From Nitrospira sp. ND1 (lineage in GTDB: Bacteria > Nitrospirota > Nitrospiria > Nitrospirales > Nitrospiraceae), in NCBI RefSeq assembly GCF_900170025.1, contig NZ_FWEX01000006.1:1511089-1575088 (forward strand): a stretch of DNA of 64,000 bases, written 5' to 3'. The notes under the pieces are model-generated. The model saw nothing but the letters and a program-made list of their open reading frames with translations. It was not told the DNA's origin and did no database searches. Position 1 is the first letter of the stretch; each line of letters starts with the position of its first letter. This document shows, piece by piece, positions 45,839 through 55,193 of this stretch. Both the position numbers and the translations under genes were made by a program.

Positions 45839-48469
45839 CTAGGATGATGCTCCGGCGTTGGTCACAGGTGCTTTCTTACCCCTGTCTTTGACTGCTTTCG
45901 CAAGTGCTCTCACGTCTCTAATATCTTGTCCCAGCTGCTTGGCTGTAGGGACAGATTCATTCTTTATAGAAGAAGCGTCGTGAGAATCTATTGCCTCGCA
46001 ACACGCTTTATAAAGCCTTTCAATTTCTTTAAGCTCAGCTTCTGTAAAGCCCACTACTTGCTTAAGTCGATCAATGCTGATTCTGTCCCGGTAGCGGTGC
46101 AAGACTCCATTAAACACAACGTCCTGAATAATGCGCTCAATGGTGGCACGTAAGCGACTGTATTGTCTTCGCATTCTTGAGCGTTCTTCCTCGTTGGGGT
46201 AGGCTGGCCAACTTTGTTCTAATTGCTTGTGCTCCTCTTCCAACTTATTTAGCCGGTCCTTATAGTCCATATGCTCCCAAGGGAGACCTTCAATGACATG
46301 GCCCGGGTGGTCGTTTGCCCATTCAAGATGGTGCATTTGGTAGTCAATGTTCTGTTGCTCGATTGCATCAAGCAATTCACACAAAAATACAGTCTCGTGT
46401 GTCAGCACGATAACCTGACGCTGCTTAGCTGCATCGACAAGGCGACGCGCCACTCGCAGCCGTCGGTGATGATCAAGTGAGGAAACTGGGTCATCAAACA
46501 CAATCCCACCACCGTGACCAGCCAAGTGCAATTCGGCTAAGAAAGAGCCAATTGCAATCGCCCTCTGTTCTCCTTCGCTCAGGATTTCATCCAATTTGGT
46601 GGTAAGGGGAAGTGCTAACACTAACTTGTGTTTCATCTTCCCTTTCTCAACACGCTCGATGAGCTTGGTCTTTATATGCCCGACTCCCAAAACTTCAAAT
46701 TCCTTATCGAGTGCTGTCTTCAGTGCGGCTGTGACTGCTTGACTCGCAAATTCCTTTGCCTTATCTGAAATCGCTTTCGTTTTCAGATCATCTTTACACT
46801 TAAGCAACGTTGCCTTGACCTTCATTCTACGGATGAGATCTTGCACGGCTTCAGATCGGGGGGACAGACTCACTCGAGCACGAAGTTCAGCACGTTCAGC
46901 CTCGAAGGACTTCCTGAGATTTTGATCAATCGCATTCTCTAGATCCCCAGACTGATCACGCAATGTCTTGGAAATCTCTCTCAGCCTTGGCCGTGGATCC
47001 AAATCCAATGGGTAAGGGCTATCCCAATTATGTGTATTAAGAGAGCCCCGAAGCCATGTTCTTCGTGCCTCAACCTGCTTCTCAAAAGCCTCGACACTCT
47101 GAAGCACGGCCAGATCCAATTGCTTGAGTTCTTCGATAAGCGGTTCATCCAATCCGAAAGCAAGAGAGGCTTTGGTAAGTCTCTGGTCAGCTAACATGCG
47201 CTGCTGGCGCTTGTCCGTAGCCACCTTGGCAGTCTCTTGCTTCAGGAAGCCGTCAAAACGTTGCATGCGATTCGCCGCATCTTCGTTCAGCGGCTGCTGG
47301 CACAACAGACACTTCGCCCCTGAGCACACATGTGGAAAGGCTTCACTCGGGTAGGCGGAGTCCAGGGAGAAACTACGCGCAGCCTCGAAGAGAGTCTTCC
47401 ACGCCAGATCACCTGTCCCTGGCAGTAAGGGTTCCCCGGCTCGAAGATTCTCCGCAGCTAGAACTTCAGCCTTAATCGCAGCTTCTGTCTCGCTATCGCA
47501 TGCTTTGAGCTTCTCGGCTGCCGCTTCATCGACGTAGGGAAGGCTTGAGTCAATGCGAGAAGCGAGACCATCGATGCGCTGGGCTGAGAGCAGCAATCCT
47601 TTTGCCTTGGTCTTCGGATCATTTTCCGCCAAGGTCTTTTCTAGCTCGTTTAGTCGGTTCGTTTCTGATTTTGTGAGAGTTGCCAGTTTCTTAACCAGCT
47701 CGCTATTTGTAGTGTCGCTCAGAGATGCGATTACTTTCCCAACCGATGTGTCTCCTATTAGATCAGCAAAAGGAGCAACGTCCGTGTTTGTCGATTCGAT
47801 TTCGCTGTTCAATCGGCGCAATAGTTCGGGCAGAACCTTTTGACCGAGATTTTCTAATATGTCGAGACCATAGGGAAGGTAGGCAACATCCTGCTCGTCC
47901 AGGTATTCACGAGCACATCGTCCATCAAACACAGCTATCGTTGAAAGCTCCTCAGGAGCTGGACTATCGCGTTTCCAGTTAAGCGATTTCTGGACTGTGC
48001 CCACCGTAACGTCGAAAATTGCTTCCGGGACTTTCCCACTGGACTGCGGATCACTCGCATCGGCATGGATGGTTTCCGAGACGTCACGCGCACGACAAGC
48101 TCGCTTTAGCACACGAGAGTACCCAGACTTTCCTGAACCGTTGCCGCCGTAGATTATTGTGATCCCTTTAGGTCCGAAGGTGAGTTTCTCGCCATCTGCA
48201 ATTCTATTGACGTGCTTTAACTCTCGAAGGGCATTAAGAACCACAACGCCGGGACCGGCAGACTGTACAGGAAGATGTTCTGCTGCGAGTGGACTTGGCT
48301 GGCGATTTTGGGGGTCAGGCAATCCTCGGGCAGACTTGAGCGTTGCATACAAGTCATCAATGTCTTGCGAGCTGCATTCTTGATATTGAAATAAGCGTCG
48401 AAGGGCATCGCGCTGCCAAGGCAAGAGGTTTGCGCTAGACCAAACAAGAATATCAGTCAGTAGTGACAT
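45839..48469 (-). CDS. SMC/Rad50-like AAA ATPase with zinc-hook-like motif
   Basis: The 876-residue protein has Walker A IIYGGNGSGKSGYSRVLKRA (about 106-125) and a long helical region interrupted by CSGAKCLLCQQPL (a CxxC hook-like motif near residue 395). The signature is LSEGEQRAIAIGSFLAEL, Walker B IVFDDPVSSLDHHRRL and the switch LTHETVF. About 180 residues follow the ATPase, with RATIERIIQDVVFNGVLHRY. The design recalls RloC, a Zn-hook ATPase with an anticodon nuclease, but I cannot confirm a nuclease triad. It lies between the DUF2130 gene and the mod fragment, probably a defence sensor or effector. Confidence 0.75.
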   Translation of the reverse strand: MSLLTDILVWSSANLLPWQRDALRRLFQYQECSSQDIDDLYATLKSARGLPDPQNRQPSPLAAEHLPVQSAGPGVVVLNALRELKHVNRIADGEKLTFGPKGITIIYGGNGSGKSGYSRVLKRACRARDVSETIHADASDPQSSGKVPEAIFDVTVGTVQKSLNWKRDSPAPEELSTIAVFDGRCAREYLDEQDVAYLPYGLDILENLGQKVLPELLRRLNSEIESTNTDVAPFADLIGDTSVGKVIASLSDTTNSELVKKLATLTKSETNRLNELEKTLAENDPKTKAKGLLLSAQRIDGLASRIDSSLPYVDEAAAEKLKACDSETEAAIKAEVLAAENLRAGEPLLPGTGDLAWKTLFEAARSFSLDSAYPSEAFPHVCSGAKCLLCQQPLNEDAANRMQRFDGFLKQETAKVATDKRQQRMLADQRLTKASLAFGLDEPLIEELKQLDLAVLQSVEAFEKQVEARRTWLRGSLNTHNWDSPYPLDLDPRPRLREISKTLRDQSGDLENAIDQNLRKSFEAERAELRARVSLSPRSEAVQDLIRRMKVKATLLKCKDDLKTKAISDKAKEFASQAVTAALKTALDKEFEVLGVGHIKTKLIERVEKGKMKHKLVLALPLTTKLDEILSEGEQRAIAIGSFLAELHLAGHGGGIVFDDPVSSLDHHRRLRVARRLVDAAKQRQVIVLTHETVFLCELLDAIEQQNIDYQMHHLEWANDHPGHVIEGLPWEHMDYKDRLNKLEEEHKQLEQSWPAYPNEEERSRMRRQYSRLRATIERIIQDVVFNGVLHRYRDRISIDRLKQVVGFTEAELKEIERLYKACCEAIDSHDASSIKNESVPTAKQLGQDIRDVRALAKAVKDRGKKAPVTNAGASS

Positions 48470-48478
48470 AATTGCGCG

Positions 48479-49783
48479 CTATCCCTCATTACCAATTCGA
48501 TCATCTGCGTCGGTCGGATGAGAGGCAGGTGGATTCAGAGCACGTAATTCTAGCCCCTCGATTTCCTGTATCGTCTTTCCTGCAATTCCCTGCAGGTCTC
48601 CATACATCCCTGCCGTTGCCTGCATCACCCGATCAATTTGTTCTTCACGCTTGGCCCACTGTTTGATGATGGCCTTCTTCTCTTTATCGAGATCCTCCTG
48701 CATAGAGGAGAACGCCTCGACAATTGCCTCGACTCTATGACGGAATCGAGGCCCAGTGAGATATTGATAGACCATTTCCGTTTTCGTCTGCTGCCCCTCG
48801 GACGCTTGGCGGGCTGAAGCGACTTCGATAAGCGTGTGGCGGAGCGTGAGAGCAACTGGAAGTACTGTTTTAGTATGTGTCACCCAGACGTTCTCGACCA
48901 ACCCAAATGTTTCTATTTCTTTGGGGAGCGATTGGCTCACAATCACGGCAATCTCAGCTTTGGCAGCCCGCTGATCTTCACGAAGCTTAGCCAGCCAGCC
49001 GTCACTCCAGTTCTTGGTTCGCTTCGATTCCCAGATGATCGTCCCACATGGTTGCCCGTTCGGTCCGACGACATGCTGCAGCACATCACCGCCATGCTCT
49101 CCTTTGGGGACAGGCTCAATCGTATCCCGTGGGAATTTCGCACGCAGCAGGGCTTCCAGCTCTAGTTCTTGAACTTCCCCTTGAAGCTGCTGCGAACCCT
49201 GCTCAGCCTTTCGCTTCAACTCCTCGATCTGCTTCTGCATGGAAGAGATCGTTTGCTCCGCCTCCATGACCTTGAGCCTCAGCCCTTCCTCGGCCTCTTT
49301 CTTCGCTTGTTCTCGGGTGGTCGCGAGTCCCTCTTGAACCCGCTTTTCAACCGTCAGCTCCAATTCACGCTTGGCGTCGTCCAGCTCGCGTTGTTTCCGA
49401 AGGAGATCGGCCTGCGCTTTCTGCGCCTCAGTCAGTTTGACGTTTTGCTGATTGACGACTTCTTGGAGATCGGCAAGGGCTTGCGTCTTCTGGTCAATAT
49501 CCGTTTGGAGAATCAGCTTCGCTTTCTTCGCTTCTTCAACCGCAATCTTGCCCCGCTCTAGTTTGAGTTTTTCTGCAACCTGGTCATCGATTGTCTGCTG
49601 CGCCTTGGTAAGCGCTACTTCTCGCTCGCGCAATGCAGCATCGCGTTTCGCCACGTCGGCATCTTTCTGAGCCAGTTGCTTCTGGTATTCGCGGCGTGTG
49701 GATTCGATCAACGGAGCGGCGAGAGACTCCGTGAGTTTGATCTCGGTCTTACAATTGGGACAGATGATGGTTGGTTCACTCAT
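48479..49783 (-). CDS. DUF2130 protein with coiled coil and nuclease-like core
   Basis: The 434-residue protein starts with a zinc-ribbon-like CPNCKTEI. A long coiled coil follows (about 30-205, many Lys/Glu/Gln). The DUF2130 core (about 210-330) has KGEHGGDVLQHVVGPNGQPC, then TIIWESKRTKNWSDGWLAKL, where GD and E-x-K spacing suggests a PD-(D/E)XK-like fold. This family is frequent beside restriction systems, but its biochemical role is not established to my knowledge. It lies ten bases upstream of the AAA ATPase gene. Confidence 0.85.
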   Translation of the reverse strand: MSEPTIICPNCKTEIKLTESLAAPLIESTRREYQKQLAQKDADVAKRDAALREREVALTKAQQTIDDQVAEKLKLERGKIAVEEAKKAKLILQTDIDQKTQALADLQEVVNQQNVKLTEAQKAQADLLRKQRELDDAKRELELTVEKRVQEGLATTREQAKKEAEEGLRLKVMEAEQTISSMQKQIEELKRKAEQGSQQLQGEVQELELEALLRAKFPRDTIEPVPKGEHGGDVLQHVVGPNGQPCGTIIWESKRTKNWSDGWLAKLREDQRAAKAEIAVIVSQSLPKEIETFGLVENVWVTHTKTVLPVALTLRHTLIEVASARQASEGQQTKTEMVYQYLTGPRFRHRVEAIVEAFSSMQEDLDKEKKAIIKQWAKREEQIDRVMQATAGMYGDLQGIAGKTIQEIEGLELRALNPPASHPTDADDRIGNEG

Positions 49784-49797
49784 AGCCGTCCTCGTTA

Positions 49798-52665
49798 TTA
49801 CCGCACCTGCCAGTGAACAGAAAATAACTGCTGGGAGTTTACCTTTTGTTGCAACTTGCCCTCAATTTCAGAGATGAGCTGTCCGCGCCGATGATCGATC
49901 TCATCTTGTGCATCGAACAGGGCCCTACGACGCTTACCTCGCTCGGATTCGATCGCCTTGATCTGCTTTTGTCCAGCGAGCTTCTCTTCCAGAGTGAGGG
50001 CTGCCACGGCCGCCTTCCTGGCTTCCTTGATCTGCCGGTCGAATTCTTTAATCTCTCGCTCTAAGCCCACTTTCAAGTCATCGGCCCAGGCATCCAGCTT
50101 GTCGGCTTCGATCTCGAAGAATTCCGCATTGCGCTGTGAGATGTGGCGACGAATGGCGTCCTGACGTTCTTCTGTTCGCTTACTGAGTGTTGGATGTTCA
50201 ATCATGGAGCTTACTGGCTGAGTGACTGTAGCAGGGAGGGAGAACAGGCGCCGGACGGCTTCCTCATCCAACACCTCGCCATTGTCGGTCACACCAGTAG
50301 AAATCAGATAGTCTTCGGCTTGATCCAACGCCTCTACAGTGAACAGCGAGAGAGTCAGGACTCCGGACTTGCCGATAAGCGGTTCAAGCACGCTAACTTT
50401 GCCGTCATGTTTCCCATACTCAAAGGTCAGTTCTGCCGGGTCGAGCTGGCGGGTCTTTGCCTGCTCCAGCACATGTTCTGCCAACGGATGCGCCAATCGA
50501 TAGAGATGTGCTTCCCCGGTTCGACGGGGCAGTTCGTAAAGACCCAACGGGATCTCTCCTTTGAAAGGACAGGAGTTGAGTCGAAACGAAGTGTCAGAAA
50601 GAAAATCAGCATGGTTGCGCAGCTCAAAGCACGTGAGTTGCATCAGGATGCGTTCGTACCGATTCAGATACAACCGTGAGCTTTCGTCGCTCACGCGCAG
50701 CTTTTCCCGCACCTCATCATCAAAATGTTCAAATAGCAGCTGGCGGGCACGGGTCATGGCTTCGTCGATCTGGGTGCCAAGCTCTCCCTGGAGCTGTTCA
50801 AACGAGTTCTTGATCTCTTGTGGAGTGCGGCAGCGCTGATAGATGTCGGCAATCCTCTTTTCGAAATCCACGCCGGACTCAATCGCCCCCAGCACTTCGT
50901 CACTGGCCCCAAAGACTCCTTCAAACAACAGGAATTTCTCAGAGAGCAAGCGAAAGACATGCTGATCGGCTTCGTTGTTCTGATTGAGGAAATTCACCAC
51001 GACGACGTCGTGCTTTTGCCCGTACCGGTGGCAGCGGCCGATGCGTTGCTCGATCCGCTGGGGATTCCAGGGGAGATCATAGTTCACGACAAGCGAGCAG
51101 AATTGAAGATTGATGCCCTCGGACCCCGCTTCCGTGGCGATCATGATTTGGCCCTGTTCTTTGAAGTAATCCACGATCGCCGAGCGCAGGTCGGCTGATC
51201 GTGACCCGGTGATTCGATCTGTCCCTTGATGGCGCTGGAGCCATTCTTGGTAGATCTCCTTTGATCGAGGGTCGTTGTTCGATCCGTTAAAGAGAACGAT
51301 GTGGTCTTTCCAGGGACTATCGGCCAGGACTCGGAGGAGATATTCCTGGGTACGACGTGATTCAGTGAAGATAATGGCCTTTTGTGCCGCGCCTAATTCT
51401 TCTGCTTTGCCAAAGGCGGTGCGCAGGGAGGTAAGGAGCGCCTGCCCTTTCGCATTGTGAGTGATCGAGACGGCCAGCTTGCGGAAACCTTCGAGATCGT
51501 CGATTTCCCGTTGAATGGCTTTGCGGTCCGCCTCGGTGAGCACTTTCGAGGCAGCTTCTTCCTCGTCCCACTCCTCCGCCATCTCATCGAGTGTCTCAAA
51601 GTCTTCCTCCAGGGCTTCCTCAAGTGGGTTTGGCCCATCGGCGAGTCGAAGACGTTCACGGAGACGCGAACTCATTGAATCCAGAGCTCCGGCGATCGCG
51701 AAGGAAGACGAGGCCAAGAGCTTACGGAGGACGAGGGTCATAAGTGACCGTTGGCTCGACGGGAGGGCCTGCAGATTGTCCCGACGGAGATAGTCGGACA
51801 CTAAATGATAGAGCCGATCTTCATTTTCAGCCGGCGTAAAGGGCTGCATCATCGGTAAGCGCTTGGTGTAGCGCACATACGGCAATACTTGTCGGCGAAG
51901 CGTGCGCTTGCAGAGCGGCTGCAGACGAGCCTTCAGAGTATCGAACGTGGCTTGATTGTGAAGATTCGCAAACTGCTCTTTGAAACTCTTCAGGTCGCCG
52001 AAGATGCGGTCGTCCACCACACTGACGAGTCCATACAGTTCGAGCAACGAATTCTGCAGTGGCGTGGCCGTAAGAAGCAGCTTCGGTGCGTCCTTGAGGG
52101 CGTGCTTAATGGTGTTAGCAATGACGTTCGTCGGCTTATACACGTTCCGTAAGCGATGGGCTTCGTCGATCACCACGAGGTCCCAGCGCATGAGGCTGAT
52201 CTCCGCAGCCTTGGTACGCGCAAACTGGTAGGAGCAGATGATAATGTCGTCGCACTCAAACGGCCGGACATGACCTTGGCGGACCGTATCGTTGTAGGAC
52301 TTCGTCTCAAGAATGGAACAGGGCAGAAAGAACTTCTCCAGAAGTTCCTGGTGCCACTGCTTGCGGAGATTTGAGGGGGTAATGACGAGAATGCGCCGCT
52401 TGCGCTCCGCCCACTTCTGGGATAGCACGAGGCCAGCTTCAATAGTCTTACCAAGACCAACTTCGTCTGCGAGAAGGGCGCCTTTCGAGAGGGGCGATCG
52501 GAAGGCAAATAACGCAGCTTCGATCTGATGGGGATTGAGATCGACTTGTGCATCTACGAGCGCACTTGCGAGCTTCTCGATGCTGTCGGACGGACAGCGC
52601 TTGGTGAGTTCGTGGGCAAAGAATTTGGAGTGGTAGGGAGTAAGGTCCGTCAATTCAGAACCCAT
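49798..52665 (-). CDS. SNF2-family helicase (RapA/DrmD-like)
   Basis: The 955-residue protein has SNF2 motifs: I LLADEVGLGKTIEAGLVL (about 64-81), II VVIDEAHRLRN (DEAH 167-170), III LLTATPLQNS, and IV-VI including ATEAGSEGINLQFCSLVVNYDLPWNPQRIEQRIGRCHRYGQ (given here only as a region near 510-550). A basic coiled-coil C terminus follows. It resembles stand-alone SNF2 translocases of defence islands, such as DISARM DrmD. No drmA or drmB genes are present here. It is the first gene of the eight-gene minus-strand operon and may remodel or move on phage DNA. Confidence 0.88.
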   Translation of the reverse strand: MGSELTDLTPYHSKFFAHELTKRCPSDSIEKLASALVDAQVDLNPHQIEAALFAFRSPLSKGALLADEVGLGKTIEAGLVLSQKWAERKRRILVITPSNLRKQWHQELLEKFFLPCSILETKSYNDTVRQGHVRPFECDDIIICSYQFARTKAAEISLMRWDLVVIDEAHRLRNVYKPTNVIANTIKHALKDAPKLLLTATPLQNSLLELYGLVSVVDDRIFGDLKSFKEQFANLHNQATFDTLKARLQPLCKRTLRRQVLPYVRYTKRLPMMQPFTPAENEDRLYHLVSDYLRRDNLQALPSSQRSLMTLVLRKLLASSSFAIAGALDSMSSRLRERLRLADGPNPLEEALEEDFETLDEMAEEWDEEEAASKVLTEADRKAIQREIDDLEGFRKLAVSITHNAKGQALLTSLRTAFGKAEELGAAQKAIIFTESRRTQEYLLRVLADSPWKDHIVLFNGSNNDPRSKEIYQEWLQRHQGTDRITGSRSADLRSAIVDYFKEQGQIMIATEAGSEGINLQFCSLVVNYDLPWNPQRIEQRIGRCHRYGQKHDVVVVNFLNQNNEADQHVFRLLSEKFLLFEGVFGASDEVLGAIESGVDFEKRIADIYQRCRTPQEIKNSFEQLQGELGTQIDEAMTRARQLLFEHFDDEVREKLRVSDESSRLYLNRYERILMQLTCFELRNHADFLSDTSFRLNSCPFKGEIPLGLYELPRRTGEAHLYRLAHPLAEHVLEQAKTRQLDPAELTFEYGKHDGKVSVLEPLIGKSGVLTLSLFTVEALDQAEDYLISTGVTDNGEVLDEEAVRRLFSLPATVTQPVSSMIEHPTLSKRTEERQDAIRRHISQRNAEFFEIEADKLDAWADDLKVGLEREIKEFDRQIKEARKAAVAALTLEEKLAGQKQIKAIESERGKRRRALFDAQDEIDHRRGQLISEIEGKLQQKVNSQQLFSVHWQVR

Positions 52666-52954
52666 TGTTCAGGAATGCCTATTAGCCGCCGCAGAATACC
52701 CCTTTCCCCACCAGAAATCACCACGGCTTAGGAGGTAAGGAATTCAAAGTTGCCGCAATTAGAGAATTATTCGGCGTCAGTGGATCAAGCCGATCTGCAT
52801 GCTGATGGGCCCATATAAGCCATCGATCTGCCTGGTTTCCTTGCTGAACCGCCCCATCAGTTCAAATGCGTCAGTTCTGATAGTTCGATGAATCGATACG
52901 CACGGCTTGGCTGCATGTTCTGGATATCGGTCAGGCGTCCCTCGCTTAGAAACT

Positions 52955-53665
52955 TCACTTCCAAGACATGATCTCTCTCCATGGTTCTACTTTTCCAGCA
53001 AGCTCCTCCTTTTTAATTAACTGAATGGTTCCTCGTAATCGCTCAAGCGGTACTTCTAAATACGGTTCAACTCGATACTCACGCGGCTGTCGTCGCATCA
53101 GGTTATTGAAGATATCAAGCATTCGGCCAGCGGCTTTGCATACAATACGATCTTCTGAATCTTCAGAGAGCTTCTTGAGAACTTGGTAAGTGACCAACTG
53201 AGCGAGGTGTTCGTGAAGGAAGGGGTCAATCTGGTTGTATATTGTGGTCAGGCGTTTCAGCCGCGATGCAGCAAATCTTCCGTTTTTAAGACCTTCCCAT
53301 CTGTCCGCTTCAGTCACACCGAGATGAATAAGCGCATGTGCGTGTTCGTGGAAACGGACTACATACTCAAGATCTTCTTCTTCGCAGTCCAGTAGTCGGG
53401 CAGCCCTTTGGATGTTCTCTGAAAATAGCTTGATCGACCGGTTGGCTGAATTATATGTGCCTAAGAAGATGTCTATTGTTAATAATTCGTTGTCTTCTGA
53501 GAGTAGCGGCGGTGGAGGAGGATCATCAGCCGGGGGACTCATTAAGTCTTTGAGATAACATGGGTAACCCATTACCTCTCTAACGATAACGTCTGGAGTC
53601 AGCTTTTTGTGGAGATGCATTAAGATATCGAGCCCTTCGATAAATTCAGTCACGTCAAGTTTCAT
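52955..53665 (-). CDS. Hypothetical protein with HExxH metallopeptidase-like motif
   Basis: The 236-residue protein is not assigned to a family. Its centre reads EEEDLEYVVRFHEHAHALIH, containing HEHAH, the zincin HExxH pattern. A later helix FLHEHLAQLVTYQVLKKL could supply a third ligand (Glu). A proline-rich linker (SPPADDPPPPPL) divides the N-terminal ~60 residues from the rest. There is no signal peptide, so action would be cytoplasmic. It is upstream of the SNF2 operon with a gap of 289 bases. It may be a third zinc-peptidase-like protein in this island, after the CapP-like and SAVED proteins. Confidence 0.6.
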   Translation of the reverse strand: MKLDVTEFIEGLDILMHLHKKLTPDVIVREVMGYPCYLKDLMSPPADDPPPPPLLSEDNELLTIDIFLGTYNSANRSIKLFSENIQRAARLLDCEEEDLEYVVRFHEHAHALIHLGVTEADRWEGLKNGRFAASRLKRLTTIYNQIDPFLHEHLAQLVTYQVLKKLSEDSEDRIVCKAAGRMLDIFNNLMRRQPREYRVEPYLEVPLERLRGTIQLIKKEELAGKVEPWREIMSWK

Positions 53666-53822
53666 TTACATTTCCTTCAGACGTTTTCACGAGGCGTTTG
53701 TACGGATCTTCAACAGTTTCTTGACAGAACACTTCCCAATCGAATCTGCACATCAGCTCGCTCCATTAAATCGTTATCAGACGTAAAATGCAAATAACAA
53801 TGAAAATACATATACAACACAG

Positions 53823-53851
53823 TTGACATAATACTTGCTTGTCGTTTATAG
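53823..53851 (+). promoter_or_regulatory. Consensus promoter ahead of the hairpin region and recombinase operon
   Basis: TTGACA (53823-53828) is followed after 17 bases by TTATAG (53846-53851), within TTTATAGT. Transcription would start near 53857, at the palindrome CACCGGTG (53859-53866). The next likely coding start is 54329, giving a leader of about 470 bases. Confidence 0.65.
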
Positions 53852-53858
53852 TGCCTTT

Positions 53859-54009
53859 CACCGGTGGGTCTTTAACAAGAGGCGCCCAGCCTCGAGCTTC
53901 ACCGCTTCCTGAAGCCCAACATATACCTCGGGGCTTCACCCTCTTCATCTTCAGCCACACCGTGTTCGGGTGGCTGAACGTGAAGGCGGCGCATAAAACG
54001 CCATTCACG
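53859..54009 (+). ncRNA. Candidate structured RNA or folded recombination site: four consecutive hairpins
   Basis: Four stem-loops follow one another: GAGGC/GCCTC (53879-53893), GAAGCCC/GGGCTTC (53911-53937), TTCAGCCAC/GTGGCTGAA (53950-53978), and CGTGAAGGCG with CGCC-A-TTCACG (53979-54009, one bulged base). A palindrome, GCTTCCTGAAGC (53905-53916), competes with the second stem, allowing a switch. The run begins at the expected transcription start of the promoter at 53823. I do not recognise a known RNA family. Alternatives are a regulatory leader of the recombinase operon or a single-strand-folded attachment site. Confidence 0.5.
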
Positions 54010-54328
54010 CTGAGCATGAATTCTCGTGCTCGGAAACGTGGTGGTGTGTCATGAATCCCTTTAAAAGATCCTTCGACCTGTCCGTTCAGGTTCTTCCCCA
54101 CTTTCTACTCGTCCCGGCCATTTCATTTTCCTTGGCTCTGATTCGTGATGTCCGTCAAAGCTATGGGATTCGCCATGACCAGGAGCACACATCACTAAGC
54201 GAACATTCGCTTTGGACAGTCTTGTGCGCCAACCTCTGCTTTTTATCGACGACTTCGGCCGAGAAGGTCGCATCACTCGTTCTATTTCCCCAAAGCCCAC
54301 CGTCAACCACAAAGGAGACGAAGTACTT

Positions 54329-55183
54329 ATGAAGCAACAAATGAAAATGGTTCCTCTTACCTCGCTCAAGATTCACCCCATTAACCTGCTGAGGGCTCCA
54401 GACACGGACCTGATTGAACGATTGGTGGAAAGCATGCGGCGGGAGGGATTTCGTCCGAACCATCCTCTTTTGGTGACACGTAATTACTTCATTCTGGACG
54501 GGAAAAACCGATTTTTCGCTGCGGCAATGGCTGGGATCAAAACAATTCCTATTGTCTTTGATGAAGCGACCACAGATGTCGAGGCAATGACTGCCACCAC
54601 CGTAGACAACACCTTTATCAACAATCTGAACCAAAAGCTTCCGAGAGGAGTTCGCGTGATTAATACGGTCCGGATCTGTCTCTTAGAAGAGAAAGGAGTG
54701 AAAGATCCCTGGAGCTTGGCCGGGGTCAATAAATCTGATTGGTTTGCTGCCAAACGCGTCATCGATGCAGAGATACAGAAGGCGAGCCAGACCCGAAAGG
54801 GCCTCCCGATCGAACTTCTTGACGAGATGATCCGCGTCCGGAAGATCTCCGAGCAGGTTTTCGATTTGTACCACGATGAGAAGGCATGGAACAGGATCGT
54901 CAAAGGAACGGCTGCATCGACTACACCGAAACGCAACTCTAAACCAACAGAAATCAGCGATGCAATTAATGCCTTATCCCATTATGTGAAGGTGACATCA
55001 GAGCAGGACGATAGTTTGCCGGAATCATTGCGAAATAACGTTCAATCATGCCTGGCCAAGATCAAGAAGCTCAGTCGGCCGGATACCGCCGGGAAGGCAT
55101 TGGTTCTCGCGTGCGAGGTGACGTTGTCCTTACTGGCCAACAACAAAGATTCCAGTGACAGCTCTTCTAAACTCTTTGATTGA
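54329..55183 (+). CDS. ParB/Srx-like nuclease-fold protein
   Basis: The 284-residue protein has the ParB N-terminal fold: MVPLTSLKIHPINLLRAPD, then LIERLVESMRREGFRPNHPL, then YFILDGKNRFFAAAMAGIKT (Arg-rich helix after the DG turn) and IPIVFDEATTDVEAM. The rest is helical without a clear DNA-binding HTH. Such proteins bind or cut DNA or use CTP. I chose the ATG at 54329 with AAAGGAG upstream; the frame could extend 39 codons further. It heads a four-gene plus-strand unit with two tyrosine-recombinase-like proteins. Confidence 0.75.
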   Translation: MKQQMKMVPLTSLKIHPINLLRAPDTDLIERLVESMRREGFRPNHPLLVTRNYFILDGKNRFFAAAMAGIKTIPIVFDEATTDVEAMTATTVDNTFINNLNQKLPRGVRVINTVRICLLEEKGVKDPWSLAGVNKSDWFAAKRVIDAEIQKASQTRKGLPIELLDEMIRVRKISEQVFDLYHDEKAWNRIVKGTAASTTPKRNSKPTEISDAINALSHYVKVTSEQDDSLPESLRNNVQSCLAKIKKLSRPDTAGKALVLACEVTLSLLANNKDSSDSSSKLFD

Positions 55184-55193
55184 TGGACGAGAT

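Noticed and set aside
49798-52665. DISARM or BREX assignment for the SNF2 operon
   Set aside because: The SNF2 protein resembles DrmD, but no drmA/drmB and no pglZ/brxC-like genes are present.
53766-54101. 111-codon minus-strand open frame over the hairpin region
   Set aside because: It spans the promoter and the hairpins, has no convincing ribosome site and no domain.
54051-54332. 93-codon plus-strand frame ending at the ParB-like start
   Set aside because: The overlap with the ATG is suggestive, but there is no ribosome site and the sequence is unlike a folded protein.
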